From Suttonella ornithocola (GTDB lineage: Bacteria > Pseudomonadota > Gammaproteobacteria > Cardiobacteriales > Cardiobacteriaceae): DNA of 30,713 nt. Below the pieces are notes generated by a model. It searched no databases, had not been told where the DNA came from, and worked only from the letters and a program-made list of their open reading frames with translations. A program made the translations under genes and the position numbers. This document shows, piece by piece, positions 16,339 to 25,296 of this stretch. How positions within the stretch are numbered: the stretch's first letter is position 1; each line of letters opens with the position of its first letter. The stretch covers positions 1 through 30,713 of the forward strand of contig NZ_LWHB01000061.1 of NCBI RefSeq assembly GCF_001889065.1, written 5' to 3'.

Positions 16339-17082
16339 ATGAATCGTTATGGCATTATTCATTCTATTGAAACTTGTGGCGCAGTAGATGGACCAGGGTT
16401 GCGCTACGTTTTATTTTTTCAAGGATGTTTAATGCGTTGCCTATATTGCCATAACCGCGACACTTGGGATTTACATAGTCCCACAGAAAAACAGGTAAGT
16501 GTTGAAGAAATTATGAAGCAAGTTCGTCAATATCGACATTATTTAAGGGCTAGTGGAGGAGGGGTAACCGCAAGTGGAGGTGAGGCTTTGTTACAGCCAG
16601 AGTTTGTTAGAGATTGGTTTGTTGCTTGTCATCAAGAAAAAATTCATACTTGCTTAGATACAAATGGCTATGCGCGTCATTATGATCAGACATTAGAGGT
16701 TTTATTAGATAATACAGATTTAGTTATGCTAGATTTAAAACAGCTTGATAATGAAAAGCATGAAAGATTAGTAGGTGTCCCAAATACGCGGACATTGATT
16801 TTTGCGAAACATTTACAAGCGCGTAAGCAAGCAGTGCGAGTGCGCTATGTTGTTGTACCGGGATATACCGATGATGACGAATCAGCACATTTATTAGGAC
16901 AGTTTATTGCGCCTATGGATAACATCAAAGAAGTAGAATTATTGCCTTATCATAGCTTAGGTACTCATAAATGGGCATTGTGTGGCGATACTTATCGTTT
17001 GGAAAATGTTAATCCGCCTAGTGATGAAATAATGGAAAAAATAGGTGATATTATTAAAAGCTATGGTAAATCTATATTATAA
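16339..17082 (+). CDS. pflA: Pyruvate formate-lyase activating enzyme
   Basis: A 247-aa radical-SAM enzyme that installs the glycyl radical on PflB. The CX3CX2C cluster motif is GCLMRCLYCH, with Cys at 30, 34 and 37, the same positions as in E. coli PflA. GGGVTASGGEALLQPEF is the SAM-binding GGE region. VELLPYHSLGTHKW is the conserved C-terminal block. The N-terminal start MNRYGIIHSIETCGAVDGPG matches the family. It sits 90 bases after pflB on the same strand with a terminator in between. It is intact although its substrate gene is frameshifted, which suggests the pflB lesion is recent or not real. Confidence 0.95.
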   Translation: MNRYGIIHSIETCGAVDGPGLRYVLFFQGCLMRCLYCHNRDTWDLHSPTEKQVSVEEIMKQVRQYRHYLRASGGGVTASGGEALLQPEFVRDWFVACHQEKIHTCLDTNGYARHYDQTLEVLLDNTDLVMLDLKQLDNEKHERLVGVPNTRTLIFAKHLQARKQAVRVRYVVVPGYTDDDESAHLLGQFIAPMDNIKEVELLPYHSLGTHKWALCGDTYRLENVNPPSDEIMEKIGDIIKSYGKSIL

Positions 17083-17130
17083 ACTTTCCATATTAAGCTT
17101 GATTTTGAAGTAAATGACGTAATGTAAAAA

Positions 17131-17160
17131 TCCTATATCTGAATACATTCAGATATAGGA
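17131..17160 (-). terminator. Rho-independent terminator after metQ
   Basis: A perfect 13-bp hairpin (TCCTATATCTGAA / TTCAGATATAGGA) with a 4-base loop. On the minus strand it is followed by TTTTTAC, so it terminates the metNIQ operon. It can also block converging pflA transcription. Confidence 0.85.
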
Positions 17161-17173
17161 TAAAAGTGGCAGA

Positions 17174-17953
17174 TTACCAGCCTTTTACAGCAGCACCTTT
17201 AAAGACTTTTTCAGCAGCTTCTGCTACTGGTTCACTATGATAGGCGTCAACAAATTTTTTGATATCTTCACGATTTTCATCACCTTCACGAACCGCAATG
17301 ATATTCATATATGGGCTATCTTCTGGTTCTAAGATAATAGCATCGCGTTTAGGCAATAAGTCTGCATTTACCGCATAGTTTGAGTTGATAAATGCCAAAT
17401 CAACGTCTGGTAAAACGCGCGGCATAGAAGCTGCATCAGCATCAATCAATTCATAATTATGTGGATTTTCTTCTACATCTAATACAGAAGCTTCTAAATT
17501 GCTAGGGTCTTTGAGTTTAATTAAGCCTTTATTGTGCATTAAGATGAGTGAACGAGCGCCGTTAGATGGATCATTTGGGAAAGCGATTTTTGCACCATCT
17601 TTTAATTCGCTGATATCTTTTATTTTTTGGCTATATCCACCAATAGGGTAGATAAAGGTATCACCAACTGGAACGATTTTAAATCCACGGTCTTTTACCA
17701 TGGCATCTAAATAAGGCTTATGCTGGAACGCATTGGCATCAATTTCACCTTCAGCAAGCGCAACGTTAGGCATAACGTAATCTTCAAATTCAACAACATC
17801 AACATCTAAGCCGTACTTTTCTTTTGCAACTTGTGCTGCTGCTTTTACTAGGTCAGCTTCTTGTCCACCCATTGAGCCAACTTTAAGAGCTGCATTTGCC
17901 GTTAATGTAGTAGCAGCTAAAATAGCAAGGGTTAAAGTTCTCATTATTTTCAT
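17174..17953 (-). CDS. metQ: D/L-methionine ABC transporter substrate-binding protein (NlpA family)
   Basis: A 259-aa periplasmic methionine-binding protein. I start it at ATG 17953 (MKIMRTLTLAILAATTLTANA) because it begins a signal peptide and is preceded by AGGAG. The NlpA/MetQ core is clear: VVEFEDYVMPNVALAEGEID, ANAFQHKPYL, PIGGYSQKIK, IAFPNDPSNGARSLI and LAFINSNYAVNA. The signal peptide ends ANA-ALKVG and has no cysteine, so there is no lipobox. Unlike E. coli MetQ, the protein should be a soluble, signal-peptidase-I processed periplasmic protein. It is the third gene of metN-metI-metQ, 19 bases after metI. Confidence 0.93.
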   Translation of the reverse strand: MKIMRTLTLAILAATTLTANAALKVGSMGGQEADLVKAAAQVAKEKYGLDVDVVEFEDYVMPNVALAEGEIDANAFQHKPYLDAMVKDRGFKIVPVGDTFIYPIGGYSQKIKDISELKDGAKIAFPNDPSNGARSLILMHNKGLIKLKDPSNLEASVLDVEENPHNYELIDADAASMPRVLPDVDLAFINSNYAVNADLLPKRDAIILEPEDSPYMNIIAVREGDENREDIKKFVDAYHSEPVAEAAEKVFKGAAVKGW

Positions 17954-17972
17954 ATAGTCTCCTATGGATAAT

Positions 17973-18626
17973 TTAACGACGATCGGCGCGTTTTGATAAA
18001 AAGTCACCAATACTTTGGATAGCTTGCACCATTATGACTAATATAATGACACAAGCGAGCATTATTTCAGGTTTATAGCGGTCATAACCATAGCTTTTTG
18101 CCACTTTTCCTAGACCACCAGCACCAATAGCGCCCGCAATAGCGGTATAACCGATTAATGCAATAATCACAATAGTCATTGTGTTAATCAGCCCAGATTT
18201 CGCTTCTGGTAATAAGACTTTGCGCACAATTTGCATAGGCGTTGCGCCCATGGCTTGAGCTGCTTCAATAAGCCCTTTAGGAACTTCGTTAATAATATTT
18301 TCTATCATCCGAGCAATAAAGGGTACTGCAGAAACGGTTAAGGGAACAATCGCTGCTGTATTTCCGATAGATTTTCCCACAACAAATCGAGTAAAGGGAA
18401 TAATGGCAAGCATCAGCACCATGAAGGGGATTGAGCGCCCGATATTGATAATGGTGCCTAATGGATAGTAAAAGCTGCGATTTGCTAGGAAGTTCCCTGG
18501 ACGGCTAGCATAGAGCATCACTCCAAGTGGAATTCCTATAATGCCTGCTAGTAATGCAGACGCAAAGGTCATATAAAGGGTTTCCCAAGTGGATTGCCAA
18601 AGGAGATTAATCATTTGCTGAGACAT
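17973..18626 (-). CDS. metI: D/L-methionine ABC transporter permease
   Basis: A 217-aa inner-membrane permease with about five TM segments. The ATG at 18626 (MSQQMINLLWQSTWETLYM) overlaps the end of metN by 20 bases, indicating translational coupling; a TTG two codons earlier and an ATG four codons later (MINLL) are alternatives. The EAA loop reads EVPKGLIEAAQAMGATPMQI, followed by VLLPEAKSGLI, the MetI coupling motif that contacts MetN. IGYTAIAGAIGAGGLGKVA is the conserved channel segment. Intact. Confidence 0.94.
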   Translation of the reverse strand: MSQQMINLLWQSTWETLYMTFASALLAGIIGIPLGVMLYASRPGNFLANRSFYYPLGTIINIGRSIPFMVLMLAIIPFTRFVVGKSIGNTAAIVPLTVSAVPFIARMIENIINEVPKGLIEAAQAMGATPMQIVRKVLLPEAKSGLINTMTIVIIALIGYTAIAGAIGAGGLGKVAKSYGYDRYKPEIMLACVIILVIMVQAIQSIGDFLSKRADRR

Positions 18627-19641
18627 AACCAAGAATTTCCGTTTTTAGAGGTTGTGAGTGAAGCCAATTAAGTGCTCGACTGATTTTTTCTTTTTCACCA
18701 ATAAGTTCAGCAATCATAAATCCAGCAGTAATGGTGGCAATATGCTCAACTTTGGCTTGGATGATACTAACATTCACATCAAATTGACGTGCTAAGCTTG
18801 ATAAAACAGGTTCATCTACAGCAGCGCCTTGAAATAAAAGTTTTAAAACAGGATAGTCGCCATTTGGACGAAGGCGTTGCGAATAGCTTTCAGGTAAGTC
18901 GAATTTCTGAATTTGCTCTACAAAATGTTTTCCTAGCTCAGATTGCGGCGCAGTAAAAAAGCCTTCTACGGTATTGTTTTCAACCAATTCACCTCTATCA
19001 AGCAAGGCAACTTTATCGCAAATTTTCTTTACGACTTCCATTTCGTGGGTAATTAACAGAATGGTGACTCCTAGTTTCTGATTGATTTCTTTCAGTAAAC
19101 TTAAAATGGCATCTGTCGTTTTAGGATCTAGTGCAGAGGTGGCTTCATCAGAAAGTAATACTTTAGATTCACTTGCTAGCGCTCGAGCAATAGCCACTCG
19201 TTGCTTTTGTCCACCAGAAAGTTGCGAAGGAAAATAGTTGGCTTTTTCTGAAAGTCCAGTTAAATCAATAAGGTTTTGTACTTTTTCTCGAATATGTGCT
19301 TTAGACGCGCCGATAAGCTCTAAGGGAAGCGCAATGTTTTCAGCAACGGTTCTTCCAGAAAGTAGGTTGAAATGTTGGAATATCATGCCAATGTTGTGTC
19401 TGGCTTTAAAAAGCGCTGCTGTGGAAAGTTTAGTAAGGTCTTGTCCGTCAACAATTACTTCTCCTTGGCTGGGGCGTTCTAATAGGTTGACACAGCGAAT
19501 AAGGGTACTTTTACCAGCACCACTTTCTCCAACAACACCGTAGATTTCACCTGCGGCAACGTTTAGGGTGATGTTGTTAAGGGCAGTAACCGTTCGCCCA
19601 CCTTGCTGGAAGGTTTTGCTAATATTATTTAATGTAATCAT
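18607..19641 (-). CDS. metN: D/L-methionine ABC transporter ATP-binding protein
   Basis: A 344-aa ATPase, the first gene of metN-metI-metQ. Walker A GESGAGKS (38-45), Q-loop MIFQHFNLL, signature LSGGQKQRVAIAR, Walker B VLLSDEATSALDP with the D-loop, and H-loop LLITHEM. The C-terminal ~100 residues (about 245-344) are the NIL/ACT-like domain, which binds methionine and inhibits transport (trans-inhibition); it reads FDVNVSIIQAKVEHIATITAG. Walker B carries DEA, as is usual in MetN. I found no MetJ box or S-box-like leader in the ~70 bases upstream. TTGACC about 30 bases before the ATG may be a -35. Confidence 0.94.
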   Translation of the reverse strand: MITLNNISKTFQQGGRTVTALNNITLNVAAGEIYGVVGESGAGKSTLIRCVNLLERPSQGEVIVDGQDLTKLSTAALFKARHNIGMIFQHFNLLSGRTVAENIALPLELIGASKAHIREKVQNLIDLTGLSEKANYFPSQLSGGQKQRVAIARALASESKVLLSDEATSALDPKTTDAILSLLKEINQKLGVTILLITHEMEVVKKICDKVALLDRGELVENNTVEGFFTAPQSELGKHFVEQIQKFDLPESYSQRLRPNGDYPVLKLLFQGAAVDEPVLSSLARQFDVNVSIIQAKVEHIATITAGFMIAELIGEKEKISRALNWLHSQPLKTEILGYVSAND

Positions 19642-19714
19642 GGGTAGGTATTTTCTGTAGTCATAAAGTAAAGGTCAAGTAATGTGTTATCGCATTTATT
19701 TATAGGATTATTCT

Positions 19715-20911
19715 TTAATGGAAAGTTAATTTTATAGGGCGGTCTGTTTGTGCTGGCGATGAAACCTCCAGCGCTTGACTATCGTCTGGCTTACCATTAG
19801 GACTCAGTTTTGCTCGAATGGCGAGTTGAGCATAATCTCCCAAATTTTCTCCGCGCATGGTATCGGAATTATTTAATGTGGTATCAATATGTTCAGCTGG
19901 TGTTAATGCTTTAACAGCAATGGGCATTTTTTGGTTTTGAGGGGCAGCAATCAAGTAAAGCTTAGCATGGGAATCAAGCTTTGCGAGCATCTCAGGCGCA
20001 ATGGTAATTTGGATTTGATAGTTTTGATTCACTTGTGATTGTGAATGCGTATTATCTCCCATAGCTTTACTCACTGCTTGATAAAGAGGATCGTTTTTAG
20101 GAATGGTTTTCTGTAAACGTTCCCATAATGGTCGTGATTTTGTTAGCTCGCCTCTTTGTTGATAAGCTGAGGCTAGGAATAGGGTTGCAAGTAGGTTGTC
20201 TGGTTGTTTGTCTACCAAAGCTTGTAAGGCTTGTTGAATGTTATCACTAATAGGACGATCAGGTTCAGCAAGGATATTTGCTTGTGCCCATTCAAGTATT
20301 GTCGCAGGATCTTCAGGCTGCAAACGAACTAATCGATCATAGACAGGCGCCGATAAAGGATAGGCACCAATAGCGTTATAGCAGCTGCCTAATGCTTGTA
20401 ACTGAGTGATATCTTGTCGATCTAGCTGGCGTTGAAGCGCTTGGCAATAAAGCAGAAGGGCATTTTGATTTTCTGTTTGATCAAAAAATTGTGATTGTTT
20501 GATATGCTTAAAGATATCTGAGAGTGCAGCAGAGTTTTGCAGCATTTGTGCACCATAAAATTGGCTTTGGCGAATATCGCTTTTTAGGGTTTGATTAAGT
20601 TGCTGCCAGCGTAGTGCATTTTCTCCGCCTTGTTGATACCAAAGTAAACCCGCAAGACTAAAGGCAATGATGGTTAAGGGTAAGGTGATAAATGGTAGGC
20701 GATTTACAGCTCGTCCTCGTCCTTTTAGAATGGCTGAAAGCTCATAATAAAGCTGTTTCTCTCTTTCTTCTTTATCGGATTTTGTGGTTTGCTCATCATA
20801 TTGCGCAATAAGTGCTCTAGCTTCAGCTTCAGGTTGATAAGGCTTTAATGGTTTTCCAGCAAATAGGTAAAGAAATAAGATAAGCGTGATAATGGTAAGA
20901 ATGATAAACAT
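19715..20911 (-). CDS. ccmI: Cytochrome c biogenesis protein CcmI
   Basis: A 398-aa membrane-anchored TPR protein. It delivers apocytochrome c to the CcmF/CcmH heme ligation complex. There are two TM segments (about 1-18 and 74-92) with a cytoplasmic charged loop between them. A periplasmic TPR region follows (about 130-270; QRGELTKSRPLWERL and similar), then a beta-rich C-terminal domain. It is the last gene of the ccm cluster, six bases after ccmH. In E. coli this domain is fused to CcmH; here it is separate, as in many other proteobacteria. The sequence is fast evolving, so the assignment relies on position and topology. Confidence 0.88.
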   Translation of the reverse strand: MFIILTIITLILFLYLFAGKPLKPYQPEAEARALIAQYDEQTTKSDKEEREKQLYYELSAILKGRGRAVNRLPFITLPLTIIAFSLAGLLWYQQGGENALRWQQLNQTLKSDIRQSQFYGAQMLQNSAALSDIFKHIKQSQFFDQTENQNALLLYCQALQRQLDRQDITQLQALGSCYNAIGAYPLSAPVYDRLVRLQPEDPATILEWAQANILAEPDRPISDNIQQALQALVDKQPDNLLATLFLASAYQQRGELTKSRPLWERLQKTIPKNDPLYQAVSKAMGDNTHSQSQVNQNYQIQITIAPEMLAKLDSHAKLYLIAAPQNQKMPIAVKALTPAEHIDTTLNNSDTMRGENLGDYAQLAIRAKLSPNGKPDDSQALEVSSPAQTDRPIKLTFH

Positions 20912-20916
20912 AATAT

Positions 20917-21378
20917 TTATTTCCGATATTGGCTAAGCCATTGCGCAAGTTGCTGATGTTGTTCTGCTGTAAGTGTGCGATTATCAGGACGAGCAAGTCG
21001 TCGAATAATGAGCCAAAGTAAGAGGCATAAAAGCATGATAGCAATAGGCGCAAACCATAAAACGATGGTATTTTTAGTCAATCTTGGTTGATAAGTAATA
21101 AAGTCGCCATAGCGTGCAATGAGATAATCTGTAATTTCTTTTTCTGTTTTACCTGCTTGAATCTGCTCGGCAATGAGCTGTCTAAGCTGTCGTGCTAAAG
21201 GGGCGTTAGATTCTGCAATGTCTTGGTTTTGACAGGTTGGGCAGCGAATAATGCGCGTTAGGTGATTATATTGTGCGCTTTGCTCTGCTGTTGCAAAAGT
21301 TGGTGCGGCTTGTATGGCTTGCGAGTGGCTAATCAGCGGAAGAAGAAATGTGCTAATAAAAAGGAGAAAACGTATCAT
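20917..21378 (-). CDS. ccmH: Cytochrome c-type biogenesis thiol oxidoreductase CcmH
   Basis: A 153-aa protein with signal peptide MIRFLLFISTFLLPLISHSQ. The redox motif RCPTCQNQDIAESNAP places Cys at 46 and 49. The conserved tail region YGDFITYQPRL and a TM anchor at about 106-122 follow. It keeps the apocytochrome CXXCH cysteines reduced for heme attachment, working with CcmG and CcmF. The start overlaps the end of the upstream nitroreductase by four bases (ATGA), so it is translationally coupled to that gene rather than directly to ccmG. Confidence 0.93.
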   Translation of the reverse strand: MIRFLLFISTFLLPLISHSQAIQAAPTFATAEQSAQYNHLTRIIRCPTCQNQDIAESNAPLARQLRQLIAEQIQAGKTEKEITDYLIARYGDFITYQPRLTKNTIVLWFAPIAIMLLCLLLWLIIRRLARPDNRTLTAEQHQQLAQWLSQYRK

Positions 21379-22103
21379 TGTTTAAGATAACCTTGTTGTT
21401 GAAGTGTATCGTGAACGTCTAAGCGTCGAGGCGTGCTAAAGTAACGACAGAGTTGTTCACTCCAATGATCAGTACGCGCATTTTGTTGTCGGGAATGATA
21501 GTAGTCAGCGACAGTTTGATCATATTTGGTCATATTTTGTTGAAAATTTTGAGCATCATAGGCATTTTCTTGGTAAATTTCTTGAAAAGGTAATCTAGGC
21601 TTTGTCGAGGCATGGTCGTTTTCTGGATAACCGACTGCAATTCCAAAAAGTGGATAAACATAAGGCGGTAAATGAAGCAGCTCAATAAGGGCTTGTGTAT
21701 TATTCCGAATAGAGCCTAAATAGCAACAACCTAGTCCTAAACTCTTGGCTGCAACAGTTAAATTCTGAGCTGCTAATGCAGCATCAATTGTGGCAACCAA
21801 TAAGTTCTCAGTACTGCCTAAGGTTTCTATTCCAGGCATTAGCATAGCAGGTCGGCTTAAATCCGCTAATACGATGAATAGATGCCCATTATTTTCTACA
21901 TGAGATTGTCCACAAATATCAGCAATCGCCTTTTTAAGCTGAGGCTCTGTGATGCCTAAAAATCGATAGGCTTGAAGATAATGAGAGGTTGGCGCTGCTT
22001 GCGCTGCGGTTATTAAAGTATGAATGGTTTGCTCATCTAATGGGCGCTGAGCAAAATGGCGGACACTATGATGATGTAGTAGCTGTTCAATAACAGGGGT
22101 CAT
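21375..22103 (-). CDS. nfsA: NADPH-dependent nitroreductase / flavin reductase (NfsA type)
   Basis: A 242-aa FMN enzyme similar in length and motifs to E. coli NfsA (240 aa). It reduces nitro compounds and flavins with NADPH. It has the N-terminal phosphate-binding HHSVRHF, APTSHYLQAYRF, and AAQNLTVAAKSLGLGCCYLG followed by IRNN. The NfsA-specific block is PLFGIAVGYP...KPRLP, and the C-terminal part is YDQTVADYY and TDHWSEQL. It lies between ccmG and ccmH, two bases after ccmG and overlapping ccmH by four bases, so it is an integral part of the ccm transcription unit. A role in cytochrome maturation is not established. Gene symbol by similarity; a related FRP-type flavin reductase is possible. 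Confidence 0.85.
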   Translation of the reverse strand: MTPVIEQLLHHHSVRHFAQRPLDEQTIHTLITAAQAAPTSHYLQAYRFLGITEPQLKKAIADICGQSHVENNGHLFIVLADLSRPAMLMPGIETLGSTENLLVATIDAALAAQNLTVAAKSLGLGCCYLGSIRNNTQALIELLHLPPYVYPLFGIAVGYPENDHASTKPRLPFQEIYQENAYDAQNFQQNMTKYDQTVADYYHSRQQNARTDHWSEQLCRYFSTPRRLDVHDTLQQQGYLKQ

Positions 22104-22105
22104 GA

Positions 22106-22660
22106 CTATTTATCCTGTTTTAGTAAGGATTGAAATTCTTTTTGCCATACTTGTTCGTCTAATGGACCAGCATAGCGTTTGAGAATTTTTTTATTTTTTC
22201 CAATTAAAAAGGTTTCAGGTGCGCCATATACGCCTAAATCAATAATAAGGCTACCATTTTTATCAAAAAGCACATGCTGATAAGGGTTTCCACTTTGCGC
22301 AAGCATTTTTTTGGCATCTTCTGCTTCATTAGGATTGTCTGCTGCCCAGTTAATTCCAATAATCGGAATTTTTTGACTTAATGCCATCAGATAAGGATGC
22401 TCAACGTGACAAGCGGGACACCAACTGCCCCAAACGTTAATCAGATAGGGCGGTGATGGCATCTCTTTAATCGTCATCATTTGTCCGCTATATAAGTCGG
22501 GAAGATTGAAGTGGATTTGTGTATCTTCTGTGAGCGTTTTCCCTTCTGCCAAACTGTCTAATTGACGCGGATCTTTTCCTAATCCACCAATAAATAAAAT
22601 AATCAATCCAGTAAAAGCAGCGATGAGGACAAAAGCGAATAGTAAACGGCTGGATTTCAT
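22106..22660 (-). CDS. ccmG: Thiol:disulfide interchange protein CcmG (DsbE)
   Basis: A 184-aa membrane-anchored thioredoxin-like protein. The TM anchor is at about 7-26. The active site WCPAC has Cys at 81 and 84, with NVWGSWCPACHVEHPYL around it. The CcmG acidic/cis-Pro region GVYGAPETFLIGKNKKI is intact. It reduces CcmH and apocytochrome in the periplasm. AGGAG precedes ATG 22660 by about eight bases. It is 46 bases after ccmF and two bases before the nitroreductase. Confidence 0.93.
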   Translation of the reverse strand: MKSSRLLFAFVLIAAFTGLIILFIGGLGKDPRQLDSLAEGKTLTEDTQIHFNLPDLYSGQMMTIKEMPSPPYLINVWGSWCPACHVEHPYLMALSQKIPIIGINWAADNPNEAEDAKKMLAQSGNPYQHVLFDKNGSLIIDLGVYGAPETFLIGKNKKILKRYAGPLDEQVWQKEFQSLLKQDK

Positions 22661-22706
22661 GATGATTGGCTCCTAGATGTCGCTTTTTTAAAGTCAATAG
22701 TTGTCA

Positions 22707-24659
22707 TCATAAAGCATTTTCTAATGAATGATTTTTTTGACGGCGATAGCCACGATCAAAAGCTGCAATCAGTCCACCTAATGCCATAATGACCGCCCCT
22801 AACCAAATCCAAATGATATAAGGTTTATATTGGATACGGATTGCCCAAGTATCTGTCGAAATAGGTTCACCTAATGCAAGATAAAGGTCATGCGTAGGTG
22901 TTGATAAACGCGCAGATTCTGTCATAGGCATTGAACTAGAAAAGTATTCTCTTTTTGAAGGCGTTAGTAGGGCGGTATAGTTAGGATTATCTTGCTTGTG
23001 AACCAAAAAACGTCCTTCCGTTGCACGATAGTTAGGACCAGGTTTACTGACCAGTCCTGTCAAAGTGAGATGATATTCTCCTATATCGATACTTTTCCCA
23101 ACTTTTACACTCAAATCTCGTGCATCATCATAGAGGCTTGTGCCTGTAATGGCTAAAACCATGATGATTAGCCCTGTATGGGTAATGAGCATACCAGCAA
23201 TGCTACCTCTTGGGCGGATAGCTGATAGACCGCGTTTCGTGATAGCCGTTCCATAATCTAGAATGACACCGGCTAAAGCGGCACCAGCAGAAAAAATAGC
23301 AATAGCTGCTTGCCATTTCCAGTATGGAACAACAATAGACATAAGAATAGCGGTAAAAATAATTGCAAATATTAGACAAAATAAGATAGAAGGAATGAGT
23401 CTTTTTGGCGTATCTCTTTTCCAACGGATAAGTGGTCCGATAGCTAAAATAAGGAGTATCATAATCGCTAAGGGAACAATAAAACGATTGAAATATGGTG
23501 CTCCAACAGAGATTTTTCCTAGTTTAAAAATATCGGCAGCAAGCGGATAAAGCGTTCCTAATAAGACAACGAATGTTGCGCCAGTCAATAACCAATTGTT
23601 AGCCAGTAGTGCGGTTTCTTTCGATAAAAGGTGATACTGGCTTTGTCCTGTAATAGTCGAACTACGAAAGATAAGCAATAAGATTGCCGGTAAACTAATG
23701 GCAATAAGCAGGATTAAAATAAAGATACCGCGTGTGGCATCTGAGGCAAAAGCATGCACAGATGTCAGTACGCCTGAACGAACCAAAAAGGTTCCTATCA
23801 AGCTTAATGAAAAAGCAGAGATAGCAAGAAGTGCCGTCCAACCACGGAACAAACCTCTTTTTTCAGAAACGATAAGGCTATGGATTAACGCAGTTCCCAC
23901 TAGCCAAGGCATCAAGGATGCGTTTTCAACGGGATCCCAAAACCACCAGCCACCCCAGCCAAGTTCGTAATATGCCCAATAGCTGCCAAGTGCGATACCA
24001 AGTGTCAGAGTTAACCAAGCAGCTAATGTCCATGGTCGTGCGGCTCTTAACCATAAGCTATCTAATCGTCCTTGCCAAAGTGCAGCGGTGATAAAGGCAA
24101 ATGCGACGGCAAAGCCTACATATCCACCATACAGAAGTGGGGGATGAAAAATAAGCCCTGGATCTTGTAATAAAGGATTTAGGTCTTGCCCATCAAATGG
24201 CGCAAAGGACAAGCGAGTAAAGGGATTAGAGGTGAAAATGATGAAGAGATAAAAGCCAAAAGCGATGTAGCCAAGTACGGCCAAAATTCTTGCAAGATAA
24301 GCGCCTGGTAATGTTCGGCACCGAATGGCAACTGCCGCTGTCCAAAGCGTTAATATCCATATCCATAGGAGTAAAGAGCCTTCATGTCCGCCCCATACAG
24401 CAGATAGTCGATAATACCAAGGGAGTAAGCTATTGCTATGCTCAGCAATGTAGCGAATGCTAAAGTCATTGTCGTAGAAACCCATTGCTAACCCAATCAT
24501 AGAAAGAGTGACTAAAAGGGCTTGAGCTTTTGCTGTTTGAATGGTGAATTGTTGTACGCGAGTATTGTTGGCTGCAAATAATGGGAGAAGTGTTTGTAAA
24601 AAAGTAACAGCACACGCTAAGTTAAGCGCGTAGCTACCGATATCTGCCCAAGCCATCAT
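22707..24659 (-). CDS. ccmF: Heme lyase CcmF
   Basis: A 650-aa inner-membrane protein with about 14-15 TM helices; it ligates heme to apocytochrome c. The WWD domain reads YELGWGGWWFWDPVENASLM, with conserved flanking histidines such as in FHPPLLYGGY and TALIHSLIV. The N-terminal segment has GGHEGSLLLWIW. Length matches the family (~650). It overlaps the ccmE stop by four bases. Intact. Confidence 0.95.
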   Translation of the reverse strand: MMAWADIGSYALNLACAVTFLQTLLPLFAANNTRVQQFTIQTAKAQALLVTLSMIGLAMGFYDNDFSIRYIAEHSNSLLPWYYRLSAVWGGHEGSLLLWIWILTLWTAAVAIRCRTLPGAYLARILAVLGYIAFGFYLFIIFTSNPFTRLSFAPFDGQDLNPLLQDPGLIFHPPLLYGGYVGFAVAFAFITAALWQGRLDSLWLRAARPWTLAAWLTLTLGIALGSYWAYYELGWGGWWFWDPVENASLMPWLVGTALIHSLIVSEKRGLFRGWTALLAISAFSLSLIGTFLVRSGVLTSVHAFASDATRGIFILILLIAISLPAILLLIFRSSTITGQSQYHLLSKETALLANNWLLTGATFVVLLGTLYPLAADIFKLGKISVGAPYFNRFIVPLAIMILLILAIGPLIRWKRDTPKRLIPSILFCLIFAIIFTAILMSIVVPYWKWQAAIAIFSAGAALAGVILDYGTAITKRGLSAIRPRGSIAGMLITHTGLIIMVLAITGTSLYDDARDLSVKVGKSIDIGEYHLTLTGLVSKPGPNYRATEGRFLVHKQDNPNYTALLTPSKREYFSSSMPMTESARLSTPTHDLYLALGEPISTDTWAIRIQYKPYIIWIWLGAVIMALGGLIAAFDRGYRRQKNHSLENAL

Positions 24660-25114
24660 GGTTTACGTCCTTTGCTATGGTCAAATCCGCTTCTTTCCAT
24701 ATCCGCTTTTACTTCAGGAGGAAGATAGTTTTCATCATGCTTAGCAAGGATTTGATCCGCTTGGAATACACCATTTTTATTTAAAATACCACGAGCAATA
24801 ACACCTTGGTTCTCAGCAAAAAGTTCTGGAAGAATACCTGTGTAACGGATGGTAAGCGGTTTGTGTTTAAAGTCTGTAATGGCGAATTGGACGGTTAGGC
24901 TTTCGCCTTCTCGCTGAATAGAGCCTTTTTCAACCATTCCACCGACACGAATACCTTGCTGTTCAACAGGGGCTTTGCCTTGTGAAATTTGGTCTAAAGA
25001 ATAGTAATGATTAAGGTCGCCTCGCATTGCATAAAGCAACAGACCAATACCAATGAGCGCAACACAAAAGATAAGGGAAATTCGAATAAGACGCTGTTTA
25101 CGAACTGGTTTCAT
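24656..25114 (-). CDS. ccmE: Heme chaperone CcmE
   Basis: A 152-aa periplasmic heme chaperone with one N-terminal TM anchor (about 10-28) and an OB-fold. The heme-binding motif LAKHDENYLPPEV contains the covalent-attachment His (H126) and Tyr (Y130). It accepts heme from CcmC and passes it to CcmF. It starts four bases after ccmD and overlaps ccmF. Intact. Confidence 0.95.
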   Translation of the reverse strand: MKPVRKQRLIRISLIFCVALIGIGLLLYAMRGDLNHYYSLDQISQGKAPVEQQGIRVGGMVEKGSIQREGESLTVQFAITDFKHKPLTIRYTGILPELFAENQGVIARGILNKNGVFQADQILAKHDENYLPPEVKADMERSGFDHSKGRKP

Positions 25115-25118
25115 ATCG

Positions 25119-25280
25119 TTAGTCTTTTAGTGTATTAAGCGTGTTGAGTAAGCGACGGTAACGCCGTGCAATCCAAATGTGAATGCCAATGAGCGCGGTC
25201 AGAAAAATACCGTATGCCGCCCAAACATAAGGACCGTGCGTTCCCATTTGTAAAAAATCAGCTAAGCTATCAAATGCCAT
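25119..25280 (-). CDS. ccmD: Heme exporter accessory protein CcmD
   Basis: A 53-aa single-span protein, too short for most gene callers. It reads MAFDSLADFLQMGTHGPYVW, then AAYGIFLTALIGIHIW, followed by a basic cytoplasmic tail (ARRYRRL). This is the CcmD pattern: G-x-H-x-x-Y-V-W before the helix. It holds CcmE at the CcmABC complex so that holo-CcmE can be released. It sits between ccmC and ccmE with a four-base gap to ccmE. Small size and context make the call strong. Confidence 0.92.
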   Translation of the reverse strand: MAFDSLADFLQMGTHGPYVWAAYGIFLTALIGIHIWIARRYRRLLNTLNTLKD

Positions 25281-25296
25281 AAGTTTCCTAAAGTTA

